A stretch of DNA of 64,000 nt, taken from Verrucomicrobia bacterium Tous-C9LFEB (GTDB lineage: Bacteria > Verrucomicrobiota > Verrucomicrobiia > Methylacidiphilales > UBA1321). The stretch's first letter is position 1. Each line of letters begins with the position of its first letter. The DNA lies in contig NEUU01000012.1 in the NCBI GenBank assembly GCA_002304345.1, forward strand, positions 61,345 to 125,344, read 5' to 3'. The notes under the pieces were generated by a model that was given only the letters and a program-made list of their open reading frames with translations, ran no database searches and was not told the origin of the DNA. This document shows, one piece after another, positions 1 through 8,293 of the stretch. The position numbers and the translations under genes are program-made.

Positions 1-572
1 GGTACAATAATTCGCACCTCGTGTTGTGCTACATAATCCAAAAAGGTTCGCAGTGCCGGCCACGCGTAGAAAATGGTTTTGCAATCCAGTAGAATGACAT
101 CCGGATGAAAATCTTCCAAAGCAGTAAGAAACCGTCGTATCTCGAGACCGTGTACCAAGTCAATTTCGCTTTGGTTATTGGCTTGCTTTAGCACTAGCGG
201 CAGAATGTCGCGAGCATACGGCTTGGGATAAAGTTGAGTTTCAAGTTCGTTGGCAAATCGTGATAAATCGACTATCGAATGATTTGAGACGGACTTGAGT
301 TTTGAGACTATTTTCCGAAAGAATTTGCGGGCATACCATGGTTTTTTACCACCCTCTTTAAAAAAGGAAGCGATGTGTACATTACATTCCAGAAGTGTTC
401 GCCTTAAAAAGGTATCCTCCCTAAAAACTTGGCTTTCGTTTCCTGAACAAAAAAAGAATTGGACAGCCGCATCCGGCTGTTGCTGCCGCAATTCCCACAA
501 AATGGGAAGTACGTATTCAACAAGTGAAAATTTCTTAAAGGTAATCGCGGCAACGCGGGTTGGCCTAGGCAT
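1..572 (-). CDS. Partial surface-polysaccharide gene (3' end beyond window)
   Basis: Reading the minus strand from an ATG at 572 gives 190 uninterrupted codons that run off the left edge, so only the N-terminal part is visible. It starts MPRPTRVAAITFKKFSLVEY and continues with a mixed alpha/beta pattern (VEYVLPILWELRQQ, then FFFCSGNESQ). It begins 30 bases after the legC stop, so it is probably the next gene of the same operon. A glycosyltransferase or another protein acting on the nonulosonic acid would fit this place, but no diagnostic motif is visible and I name no family. The DNA is clearly more AT-rich than the heme or rpoN regions of the window. Confidence 0.7.
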   Translation of the reverse strand, partial: MPRPTRVAAITFKKFSLVEYVLPILWELRQQQPDAAVQFFFCSGNESQVFREDTFLRRTLLECNVHIASFFKEGGKKPWYARKFFRKIVSKLKSVSNHSIVDLSRFANELETQLYPKPYARDILPLVLKQANNQSEIDLVHGLEIRRFLTALEDFHPDVILLDCKTIFYAWPALRTFLDYVAQHEVRIIV

Positions 573-602
573 ATGGTATCCGGTGTCGATCTACTATTTT
601 CA

Positions 603-1766
603 TCAGCAAGACAAGATTACTGATATTACGCGATCCTGATCGGCTTCTGATAAACCGACAGAGCTGGGGAGGCTGAGCGCATGGGCATAAGCTTGTTCTG
701 CGATATGCCCTCCCAACCGCTGACAATCGCGATAGGGAGCGTTCAAATGCATGGGCTGCCACAATGGACGGCTTTCAATTTTGGCTTCGCGCAATTTCTG
801 GCGCAATTCCCGGCAGGTCAGACCAAACTTGGTCGAATCCACGAGAATCGTACTCAACCAGTACGAGCTGTAGGCATCGGTCGATTCGCCAATCAAACGC
901 AATCCTGCGCGATTTGAAAATGCCGCTTGGTAACGGGCTGCGATCTGACGTTTTTTTTCAATGTAGGAGTGTTTGTTTTCAAACTGAGCACAACCCACGG
1001 CCGCCTGAATATTGGTGAGGCGATAGTTATAGCCAACTTCATCGTGAATGTACTCGGCCACATCTGATTTGGCCTGTGTAACGAGGTGCCGCGCACGTTT
1101 TCCCCAATCTTCGCGATGGGTGAGGATCATGCCGCCACCACCCGCGGTGAAGGTTTTATTGCCGTTAAAACTCAAACAGCCGATGTCAGCCAAGCCACCG
1201 CAGGGTCGGTTTTTATACCGCGCGCCGAGGCTCTCTGCCGCATCTTCGATCACCGGCAGTTGATAACGTTTCGCGACTTCGAGCAGGGCATCCATATCGA
1301 CCGGATGTCCCAGCACATCGACCGGCACGATGGCGGCGATACGACGACCGGTCGTACGATTAAAAATCTGACCGTTTTTAGTCTGGCATTGAGCATCAAG
1401 AAAGTTGGCCACGAGATCGACGTCCATCTGGAGATAAGTCGATTCACAATCGACGAAAATGGGCTCCGCTCCGGCATAGCGCACCGCATTGACGGAAGCA
1501 ATGAAGGTCATGTCCGAAACGAGCACTTCGTCGCCCGGCTTGACGCCGGCAATAAGCAAGGCGATATGCAGAGCGGCCGTTCCATTTACCGTGGCCACAG
1601 CGTAGGGCGCGTGCAGTTCGGCGGCCAAGGTCTTTTCAAACCGGTCCACGAAGGGCCCGACGGAGGAGACCCAATTGGTCGTGACGCATTCCTGCAAATA
1701 TTTGGCTTCGTTTCCCGCCAAGCAGGGAATGCTGAGCGGGATGAACGGCTGGGCTTCAGACGACAT
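603..1766 (-). CDS. legC: LegC-like PLP aminotransferase (DegT/DnrJ/EryC1/StrS family)
   Basis: A 387-residue PLP-dependent sugar aminotransferase. In legionaminic acid synthesis LegC aminates C4 of the 4-keto-6-deoxy nucleotide sugar made by LegB. The PLP-binding Asp lies in VIEDAAESLGA (about residues 172-182) and the Schiff-base lysine is K204 in SFNGNKT, followed by a glycine run. The length is normal. Its start overlaps the end of legB by 11 bases, which suggests translational coupling. A PseC-type role is less likely because a separate pseC is present at 15579-16757 and this gene sits directly after legB. The family is certain; the substrate is inferred from the neighbours. Confidence 0.88.
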   Translation of the reverse strand: MSSEAQPFIPLSIPCLAGNEAKYLQECVTTNWVSSVGPFVDRFEKTLAAELHAPYAVATVNGTAALHIALLIAGVKPGDEVLVSDMTFIASVNAVRYAGAEPIFVDCESTYLQMDVDLVANFLDAQCQTKNGQIFNRTTGRRIAAIVPVDVLGHPVDMDALLEVAKRYQLPVIEDAAESLGARYKNRPCGGLADIGCLSFNGNKTFTAGGGGMILTHREDWGKRARHLVTQAKSDVAEYIHDEVGYNYRLTNIQAAVGCAQFENKHSYIEKKRQIAARYQAAFSNRAGLRLIGESTDAYSSYWLSTILVDSTKFGLTCRELRQKLREAKIESRPLWQPMHLNAPYRDCQRLGGHIAEQAYAHALSLPSSVGLSEADQDRVISVILSC

Positions 1767-2739
1767 AGCTCTCCGTCTGGTAACGACCTAAATGCTGCCG
1801 CAACCATTCGATGGTTTCGACCAAACCTTCTTCCAACGTTTTTTTTGCCGTCCAGTTCAGAACTTGGTTGGCGAGAGTCGAGTCGGCCTGCAGTCGCGTC
1901 ACCTCGCTGCCAGCGGGGCGCTGCCGTTCGGATTCCGTTTCGAGTCGAACGTCTTTGCCGATGAGTTTGAGAATCAATTCGGCGAGATCGCCAATGGTGA
2001 TCTCGCGACCGGAACCAAAGTTGAAGGTTTGCCCAATTGCCTTGGGTGTTGAGGCGGCGGCGAGGAATCCTTCCACCGTATTGCTCACGAAATTAAGATC
2101 GCGTGTCGGATGCACATTCCCCAGTTTTACGACATTTTTTGCCAGGGCTTGCGTGATGATCGTGGGAATGATCGCACGGGCCGATTGACGCGGGCCGAAG
2201 GTATTGAACGGGCGCGCAATTACAACCGGAAGTTTAAACGAAAGATGGTACGATTCGGCCAGCTTGTCCGAGCCCACTTTGCTTGCGGCATAAGGGGATT
2301 GCGGATGCAAGGGGTGCTGCTCGGAGATGAGGGGAGTTTGAGCAGAGCCATAGACTTCGCTCGTGGACGTCTGGACGAAGCACTCGACATTCGAGTTCCG
2401 TGCGGCCTGCAGCAGATTGAGCGTGCCTTCAATATTGGTCTGCACGTAGGAGCGGGGTGCGTGATAGGAATAGGGAATGGCAATGAGTGCCGCCAGGTGG
2501 AAGATAGTTTCCGAACCGGCCGTCACTTCGTTGATCCAATCGGAATCGCGCACGTCCCCGTAGACGATTTCCATGTCGCGGCGCAGGGTCGATTCCTGCA
2601 ACCAACCGGCAGTACCGAGCGCGTTGTAGTGCACCACCGCTTTGACGTTCGCGCCTTCCTTCACCAAACGTTCCGCGAGGTGACTGCCGATAAAGCCGCC
2701 AGCACCAGTAACCAATACTTTTTTATTTTTCCAGTTCAC
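1756..2739 (-). CDS. legB: LegB-like NAD-dependent nucleotide-sugar 4,6-dehydratase
   Basis: An extended SDR protein of 327 residues with the N-terminal Rossmann motif TGAGGFIG (residues 11-18), the STSEVYG strand and the YAASK catalytic Tyr/Lys pair. LegB enzymes dehydrate a GlcNAc nucleotide to the 4-keto-6-deoxy sugar, the first committed step to legionaminic acid. It sits between the LegH-like acetyltransferase and legC in a run of leftward genes. The donor is GDP- or UDP-GlcNAc depending on the organism; no GDP-GlcNAc-forming nucleotidyltransferase (PtmE type) is visible in this window. A general epimerase is possible from sequence alone, but the neighbours favour LegB. Confidence 0.85.
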   Translation of the reverse strand: MNWKNKKVLVTGAGGFIGSHLAERLVKEGANVKAVVHYNALGTAGWLQESTLRRDMEIVYGDVRDSDWINEVTAGSETIFHLAALIAIPYSYHAPRSYVQTNIEGTLNLLQAARNSNVECFVQTSTSEVYGSAQTPLISEQHPLHPQSPYAASKVGSDKLAESYHLSFKLPVVIARPFNTFGPRQSARAIIPTIITQALAKNVVKLGNVHPTRDLNFVSNTVEGFLAAASTPKAIGQTFNFGSGREITIGDLAELILKLIGKDVRLETESERQRPAGSEVTRLQADSTLANQVLNWTAKKTLEEGLVETIEWLRQHLGRYQTESYVV

Positions 2740-2763
2740 AGCGATAAAGAGTTGCTTGATTAA

Positions 2764-3444
2764 CTATGCGGAAGGTTTGCCAGGATTGTCGAGTGTCCGC
2801 TTGGAGAGTGGTCGGGCGGGTGAACCAATGACAGTTTCGCCAGCGGTTACATTTTTGACGACCACGGCACCGGCACCGACAATCGCGCCGGCTCCGATGG
2901 TGATCCCTTGTCGAATCGTAGCCCCGGCCCCGATATGGGCGAGATCGCCCACTCTCACCGTACTGGCCAACCGGGCGCCGGTGGCGATATGAACGTGATG
3001 GCCAATACGACAATCATGTTCGATAATAGCCCCGGTATTGACGATGACGTCGTCCCCAAGAACAGCCCGGGGTCCTACCACACTTAGAGCGAGTCGCTGG
3101 ACTCCGCTTCCCAGAATGGCACTGCAAGAAAGTACAGCCGTGGCATGAACCACGGACAAGGGGTACAAGCCGAGACTGATGGCTTTTTCAAAGAGGTTAC
3201 GACGCGGTGTGTTATTGGCCGCTCCGCCCAAGCCCAATACAAAGGAATCGATCTTGCCCTGTTGCGCCAGTGGAGTGAGTTCGCCATCTCCTCCGAGAAT
3301 GGAAACACCGGAGATTTCCTCGCCTTTTCGAGCGAGATTAGAATCGAGCACACCGAAGAATGTGACGTCCTTTTGAGTCTGAAGAATTTCCACGACGACC
3401 CAGGCATGACCACCCCCACCGAGAACAATACAGGAATGGCTCAT
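2764..3444 (-). CDS. legH: LegH/NeuD/PglD-like sugar O/N-acetyltransferase
   Basis: The 226-residue product has an N-terminal nucleotide-sugar-binding Rossmann-like part (CIVLGGGGHAWVVVEIL) and a C-terminal left-handed beta-helix of hexapeptide repeats (for example VIVNTGAIIEHDCRIG and GAGATIRQGITIGAGAIVG). This architecture is shared by PglD, NeuD and LegH. In this setting N-acetylation of the 4-amino sugar made by LegC is the most economical role. The start at 3444 overlaps the legI stop as ATGA and has GGAG eight bases upstream, so I prefer it to the ATG at 3459. An O-acetylating NeuD role on the finished nonulosonic acid cannot be excluded. Confidence 0.8.
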   Translation of the reverse strand: MSHSCIVLGGGGHAWVVVEILQTQKDVTFFGVLDSNLARKGEEISGVSILGGDGELTPLAQQGKIDSFVLGLGGAANNTPRRNLFEKAISLGLYPLSVVHATAVLSCSAILGSGVQRLALSVVGPRAVLGDDVIVNTGAIIEHDCRIGHHVHIATGARLASTVRVGDLAHIGAGATIRQGITIGAGAIVGAGAVVVKNVTAGETVIGSPARPLSKRTLDNPGKPSA

Positions 3445-4493
3445 TGGAGAATCTCCCATGTCAGCAGATTGGATTCTCTCACATCCTGACGCAAGGTTTT
3501 GCCGAGGACCTGATCAAGTAAGGCGGGCGAGAGGCCGGTGCCGGGTCGTTTGATGGCAACCAATTCCCGCGTCAATTTGGTACCCGCCGGAATATCCCGG
3601 GCCGCGACAAGGCTCTTGCGCGCGACAGCCGCTGTATTCGCCTCGCTGGCGGCGGGTTCCTTGCGGCCATGGCCAAGCGCTTCCTCGACGTGGCGTATGC
3701 TATGGATCAGGCGGGCCAATTCTTCCGGTTCCGATGAGGCGCGATGATCGGGTCCCGGCAGCAGACGATTGAGGGTAAGATGTTTTTCGATGATGCATGC
3801 GCCCCGGGCCACGGCGGCCAGACAAACCTCGATACCTTCCGTGTGATCGGAGTAGCCAATCGGCACGCGCAACGCGGCCCTCATCGTATCCATCGCCAGC
3901 AGATTGCAGTCGGCGGGCGCGGCGGGGTAATTGCTCACGCAATGGAGAAGGGCCAGCGCCTGCTGTCCACCGGCACGAAGCGTGGTGACGGCCGCTTCGA
4001 CCTCGGTGAGGTTGGACATTCCAGTGGAAAGAATGATCGGCTTGTTCTTACGGGCGAGATGCTCGAGGAAGGGCAGATTCGTGATCTCTCCCGAGGGGAT
4101 TTTAAATGCGGCCACTTCCAGTGATTCCAAGAGATCGGCGCTCTCCTCGTCGAACGGTGTCGAAAGGAAAAGAATGTTGTGCCGCGTACAATGCGCGATC
4201 AACTCACGGTGTTGCGATTCACTCAGCTCGAGTCGACGCAACATCTCCTGCTGGGATTCTTCGCCGGATGTGGTCTGGAGTTGGTAATTCGCCTTGGGAG
4301 CCGTTCGAGTGGTCAGCTTGTCTGCTTTGAAGGTTTGAAATTTGACGGCATCCGCTCCAGCCGCCACAGCGGCATCGATGAGCTGCCGCGCCATCTCCAT
4401 GTCGCCGTTATGGTTCACCCCGGCTTCAGCAATGATGAAGCACGGCTGTCCGGGTCCGATGAGGCGCGTGCCGATGGAGAACGGGCTTACCAT
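3441..4493 (-). CDS. legI: N-acetylneuraminate synthase family; LegI-like legionaminic acid synthase
   Basis: A 350-residue NeuB-family protein that condenses phosphoenolpyruvate with a 6-carbon 2,4-diacetamido sugar. The TIM-barrel begins with FIIAEAGVNHNGDMEMA and contains DAVKFQTFK and IPSGEITN. The C-terminal SAF (antifreeze-like) domain is present (VAARDIPAGTKLTRELVAIK). The start overlaps the ptmA-like stop by seven bases. A second synthase, pseI, lies at 12294-13343. That one carries the SANHNHSYDSA N-terminus seen in pseudaminic acid synthases, so this copy is assigned to the legionaminic branch. The assignment rests on the neighbours legF, legH and legB. Confidence 0.88.
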   Translation of the reverse strand: MVSPFSIGTRLIGPGQPCFIIAEAGVNHNGDMEMARQLIDAAVAAGADAVKFQTFKADKLTTRTAPKANYQLQTTSGEESQQEMLRRLELSESQHRELIAHCTRHNILFLSTPFDEESADLLESLEVAAFKIPSGEITNLPFLEHLARKNKPIILSTGMSNLTEVEAAVTTLRAGGQQALALLHCVSNYPAAPADCNLLAMDTMRAALRVPIGYSDHTEGIEVCLAAVARGACIIEKHLTLNRLLPGPDHRASSEPEELARLIHSIRHVEEALGHGRKEPAASEANTAAVARKSLVAARDIPAGTKLTRELVAIKRPGTGLSPALLDQVLGKTLRQDVRESNLLTWEILQ

Positions 4494-5290
4494 GCGGTCC
4501 AGCCTCCATCAACGACGAGATTATGCCCAGTCACATACGCCGACAAATCACTGGCGAGATAAGCAGCAGCGCCCTTCAAGTCTTCCTCCGTGCCCATGCG
4601 CGCCAGAGGCGTTTTTTTCGTGTAGGCCGCGACAAACGCTTCCGCTTGACCGCGCCAGATACCGCCGGGCGTGATCGCATTCACGCGCACCTTGGGGGCC
4701 AGCACGGTCGAGAGCCACTTGGTTAATTGCAGGAGTCCGGCTTTGCTCGCGGCATAGGCGGCCGGGTTGCCGAGATTGGTCCCGGCGTAAAGACTGAGAT
4801 CCGGGGCGACCATTCCATAGATGGACGAAAGATTGATGATGGAGCCCTTGCCCGAGGTGGCCAGCAGATCGGCACAGGCCTGACTGAGAATGAAACTGGA
4901 GGTGAGATTCACCCGCAACGCATCATCCCACGTTTCCGCGCTCTGCTGCGCGAAGGGAACAGCCCAGCCCTTGAGGTTGGACGTGCCGACCAGCGCGGCA
5001 GCATGGATCAAAATATCGAGTCGGCCCAATTCCTTTTCGATTTGGGCGGGTACTTGCCGCAAGGGGGCTTCTTGCCCCAAATCAGCCGCAATGCCAAAAG
5101 TACGCACGCCATATTCCTGACGAAGAGATCCGGCCGTGGCATCGGCTTTGGACTGGTCCATATCCAGAATGACGATATCAGCCCCCAGCTCAGCGAGCCC
5201 TCCCGCGATGGCGCTGCCGATATGTCCGGCACCGCCCGTAATCAAGGCCGCGCGGCCTTTGAGAGTCATTAATTCGTGAAGCGTTTTCAT
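4487..5290 (-). CDS. ptmA: PtmA-like short-chain dehydrogenase
   Basis: A classical SDR of 267 residues with the cofactor motif TGGAGHIGSAIA, the NLSS segment and a YAASKAGL active-site Tyr/Lys. PtmA-like SDRs accompany legF and legI in Campylobacter-type flagellin glycosylation loci, where they are linked to conversion of legionaminic acid or supply of its precursor; the exact reaction is not settled. The ATG at 5290 is preferred to the upstream one at 5329 because it follows the legF stop by two bases and yields a normal-length N-terminus (MKTLHELMTLKGRAALITGG). Family assignment is safe; substrate is unknown. Confidence 0.82.
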   Translation of the reverse strand: MKTLHELMTLKGRAALITGGAGHIGSAIAGGLAELGADIVILDMDQSKADATAGSLRQEYGVRTFGIAADLGQEAPLRQVPAQIEKELGRLDILIHAAALVGTSNLKGWAVPFAQQSAETWDDALRVNLTSSFILSQACADLLATSGKGSIINLSSIYGMVAPDLSLYAGTNLGNPAAYAASKAGLLQLTKWLSTVLAPKVRVNAITPGGIWRGQAEAFVAAYTKKTPLARMGTEEDLKGAAAYLASDLSAYVTGHNLVVDGGWTAW

Positions 5291-5292
5291 GG

Positions 5293-6006
5293 TCAGCTCG
5301 CTGTCGGTTTGCCGTACAATTTGTGCCAAAGGAGTTCCGCGATAGCGAAATCATTTTCCGTGTCGATGTCGACAGCCCGTTCCCATGGAACCACGACACC
5401 GCGCACCGTCCCGTCGAAAATACGGTTGGCTTTCAGCACAAATTCAGGGCGCGTAACATAGGCCACGGTCGTCAAATCGAAGACCGGTGGCGCATCCTGC
5501 CGCCGATGGACTCCCGGAGGAGGGGTGGCGAAGAGCTGTAGTTTTCCATCCGGAGCCGCCTTCACCATGTTGAAGTAGGGATTACGTTCCGCATCGCGCA
5601 TGGAAACAACGACATCAGCGTCACTGTGCTCCAGCAAGTCGATGCACTTCTCGACATCTTCCGTCGAACGCAGCGGCGAGGTGGCCGGCAGCGAAAGGAA
5701 AATATCAAAGGCATCCACACCGCCTACCGACTCAATGGCATGTCGCCACGCGAGCCATTCCGGAGCGGTATCGCTGGCCAATTCGGCCGGACGCATGAAG
5801 GGAACTTCCGCGCCTTGCTCGCGGGCGACTCGGGCAATTTCGTTGTCGTCCGTGGAAACGATGATTCGTTGCACACCTGAGCAAGCGCGAGCCGTACGGA
5901 TGGAATGACCGATCAACGGAATGCCACCGAGGGGCCGCACGTTTTTTCCCGGCAGTCCTTTTGATCCACCCCGGGCAAAAATAAAGGCAAAGATTTTCGC
6001 GCTCAT
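5293..6006 (-). CDS. legF: CMP-legionaminic acid synthetase-like cytidylyltransferase (LegF/PtmB)
   Basis: A 237-residue CMP-NeuAc synthetase family protein that activates a nonulosonic acid with CTP. The nucleotide-binding signature ARGGSKGLPGKNVRPLGG is at the N-terminus, followed by IIVSTDDNEIARVA and FLSLPATSPLRS. I set the start at the internal ATG 6006 because it overlaps the preceding oxidoreductase stop and places the signature about ten residues in. An upstream in-frame start would add 44 residues with no family character. A second synthetase with a different signature, pseF, lies at 14845-15573, so the two pathways have separate activating enzymes. Confidence 0.87.
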   Translation of the reverse strand: MSAKIFAFIFARGGSKGLPGKNVRPLGGIPLIGHSIRTARACSGVQRIIVSTDDNEIARVAREQGAEVPFMRPAELASDTAPEWLAWRHAIESVGGVDAFDIFLSLPATSPLRSTEDVEKCIDLLEHSDADVVVSMRDAERNPYFNMVKAAPDGKLQLFATPPPGVHRRQDAPPVFDLTTVAYVTRPEFVLKANRIFDGTVRGVVVPWERAVDIDTENDFAIAELLWHKLYGKPTAS

Positions 6007-6007
6007 A

Positions 6008-7003
6008 TTATAAGGAAACCACGGCTCCCGTTCGGGAAGATTTTCGCGCCGCTTCGATGACTTCCAGCACTTGTAAGGCACGTTGAGTGGATGCCTCGCA
6101 GAGCTGGGGATGGTCCACCGCCGTGAGAAAATGTTCAAGCTCGGCCAAATACATGGCGTTGCGGTCCGGCTTCGGATCGGAATAAATCACGCGGCGATTG
6201 TTAACGCCCGGCTCGTGCAAAATGACTTCATTGGTGATCCCGTTCCAAACCAGCGTACCTTCCGCACCCGCCCATGTGCATTGTCGAAAGGGATCGCGGC
6301 GCAGCAGATCAAGATGAATGGAAGCGAGTGCCCCGGAACTTAATTCCAAGGTCATCTCGACCGTATCGTCCACATCGATTTCCAGATCGCCCCGTTGTTT
6401 GAGTCGGGCCGAGACGTTCTGAGCCGTACCGGACGTCCACAACACGTGATCGATCTCGTGACTGAGTTCGAGTAACGCGCCCCCGCCGAGTTTCGCTTGC
6501 GCCGTTACGCCTTCGCGGTAATCACGACCAGGCCGCCAGTCTGGCAGGTATTGGCCCACCTCAGCCCGGATGGAATGAATCCGGCCGAGTTGCGGGGATT
6601 GCACAAGCTCGTGACACTGGAGGAGCGCCTCATTGAAGGGAAAATTGTAGGCGACAAAAAGTGTCCGCTTCAAAGCACGGCACGTTTCCACCAATTCGCG
6701 CCCTGCCGCCAGTGTGTCGGCCAGCGGTTTTTCCACAAAAAGCGCCGCCCCGGCGCGAGCGAGCGCCAAGCCGACCGGGACATGGAGGGGCGAGGGATTA
6801 CAAATCAGCGCGATATCGGGCCGCCATGCGACGGCTTCCGCTTCGGAACTAAAAACCGATTCCACGAGGGGAGAGATATCGTCGGCCAGAGGCTGGCGTC
6901 CATGTTGGCGCCACAGCGCTACCGAAACTTTCGGATGGAGCTGCTTCAGATTTTTCAAGTGGCGGGTGCCAATGCTCCCGCTGCCAACAATCAGCGCTTT
7001 CAA
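6008..7003 (-). CDS. Gfo/Idh/MocA-family oxidoreductase in legionaminic cluster
   Basis: A 331-residue NAD(P)-dependent sugar oxidoreductase. It starts directly with a Rossmann fold (MKALIVGSGSIGTRHLKNLK) and contains the family motif EKPLADT, in which the lysine contacts cofactor and substrate. The stop overlaps the legF start, so it is co-translated with it. Oxidoreductases of this family recur next to legF and ptmA in nonulosonic acid loci (PtmF-like), where their substrate is not established. Modification of a nucleotide sugar before or after condensation is a reasonable guess. There is a 93-base gap to legG upstream. Confidence 0.8.
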   Translation of the reverse strand: MKALIVGSGSIGTRHLKNLKQLHPKVSVALWRQHGRQPLADDISPLVESVFSSEAEAVAWRPDIALICNPSPLHVPVGLALARAGAALFVEKPLADTLAAGRELVETCRALKRTLFVAYNFPFNEALLQCHELVQSPQLGRIHSIRAEVGQYLPDWRPGRDYREGVTAQAKLGGGALLELSHEIDHVLWTSGTAQNVSARLKQRGDLEIDVDDTVEMTLELSSGALASIHLDLLRRDPFRQCTWAGAEGTLVWNGITNEVILHEPGVNNRRVIYSDPKPDRNAMYLAELEHFLTAVDHPQLCEASTQRALQVLEVIEAARKSSRTGAVVSL

Positions 7004-7096
7004 TCAGTGACTTTTTAACACAGAGGCCTCTGATTGCGACTCTTATTAGAGACCGTTCTATCCATTGGTTAGATCCTTACCTACAGGATTTGGGAG

Positions 7097-8254
7097 CTAT
7101 ACCGTCAGGTCGAAAAATTGTTTGATAAGCAATCTCGAATCGATCGATTCTGATGCAAGGCGATCTACAATACGGATCGAGGCTTGTCCGTCGCCGTAGG
7201 GGTTGATTAAATTCGATAAACTGTCGCGAAAATCGGAACTGGTTGACTGCATAATAGCTTGGATAATCAGATTCCGACTCATGGGTACATCAATCACATT
7301 CAAGGCGCGCGTGCGACCTTCCTGCCGACGTCCGATGTTAACCACAGGCAATCGAAATGAGGATGCTTCAATAATCCCGCTCGACGAATTTCCCACCATG
7401 CACAGAGCGGCATTCATAGCGCTGAAGTATCCTTGCGTTCCCATGTTTTGGAGTAGGCATGTCTGGCATCGCCGTCGAATAAATTTTTCAATGGCCGTAC
7501 GGATTTTTTGATTCCCCGTATCGGCGTTGGGAAGTGAAAATAGTATGGGTTCTTCGAAAACATCGAGCGCAGCAAATAATTCTTCGATTTGTAGGTCTAA
7601 GCTCTCGTATTCCAGTGTCTCCGGGTGATATGTCACCAAAATTGGAGCTGGATTGAGCGGAAATCCAAAGCGCTCTTCAAACGCTGTGCTGTCGAGTAAC
7701 GGGATGTTTTTGAGGTTATCCAAACCGGGGGCTCCGCTTATGGTGATTCTCCATGGCTCCTCTCCGAGTTGACGTACGCGGCGGGCATGATCATTCGTGG
7801 AGACAAAGTGAAGATGACTGAGTTTCGTCAAGCTGTGACGCAAGGCATCATCGATTGCACCAATCGTCAACTCTCCACCGTGAATATGCGCCACTGGAAT
7901 TTTGAACGGCAACGCAGCCAAGCCTGCGGAATGCATTTCAAAGCGATCCCCCAAAAGCAAGAGGATATCCGGGCGAGAACGGTGATAGCTTTCTGCAAAT
8001 GCGGCGATTCCCGTAGCCATGGACGCTGCAATGGCTTGCGGGCCATCGCCAGGAGCCAGCATGTGAATTCTTTCGGCTATGGAAAAACCATCCCGTTCTA
8101 TTTCATCTACCGTATGTCCTAAACTCGGCTCCAGATGGGCTCCTGCAACAATCAAATGCAGGTGAAGACCGGCGCGCGCGCTCACCTCTTTCAGTATAGG
8201 ACGATATAGTCCATAGTCAGAGCGACCGACGGTAACTACCCCGATGCTTCTCAT
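7097..8254 (-). CDS. legG: Hydrolysing UDP-sugar 2-epimerase (NeuC/LegG-like)
   Basis: A 385-residue member of the UDP-GlcNAc 2-epimerase superfamily. LegG and NeuC enzymes invert C2 and hydrolyse off the nucleotide, releasing the free sugar used by the NeuB/LegI synthase. The N-terminal GT-B half starts VVTVGRSDYGLYRPILKEV, and the C-terminal half has MVGNSSSGIIEASSFRLP, the conserved nucleotide-binding stretch, followed by VVNIGRRQEGR. Length is normal. With legB, legC, legH, legI and legF around it, the LegG role is more likely than sialic-acid NeuC. Base composition here is noticeably more AT-rich than in the pse genes upstream. Confidence 0.86.
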   Translation of the reverse strand: MRSIGVVTVGRSDYGLYRPILKEVSARAGLHLHLIVAGAHLEPSLGHTVDEIERDGFSIAERIHMLAPGDGPQAIAASMATGIAAFAESYHRSRPDILLLLGDRFEMHSAGLAALPFKIPVAHIHGGELTIGAIDDALRHSLTKLSHLHFVSTNDHARRVRQLGEEPWRITISGAPGLDNLKNIPLLDSTAFEERFGFPLNPAPILVTYHPETLEYESLDLQIEELFAALDVFEEPILFSLPNADTGNQKIRTAIEKFIRRRCQTCLLQNMGTQGYFSAMNAALCMVGNSSSGIIEASSFRLPVVNIGRRQEGRTRALNVIDVPMSRNLIIQAIMQSTSSDFRDSLSNLINPYGDGQASIRIVDRLASESIDSRLLIKQFFDLTV

Positions 8255-8293
8255 TGGCGAAGGATGGTAGACTTCGCGCGACTCAGGATACAG

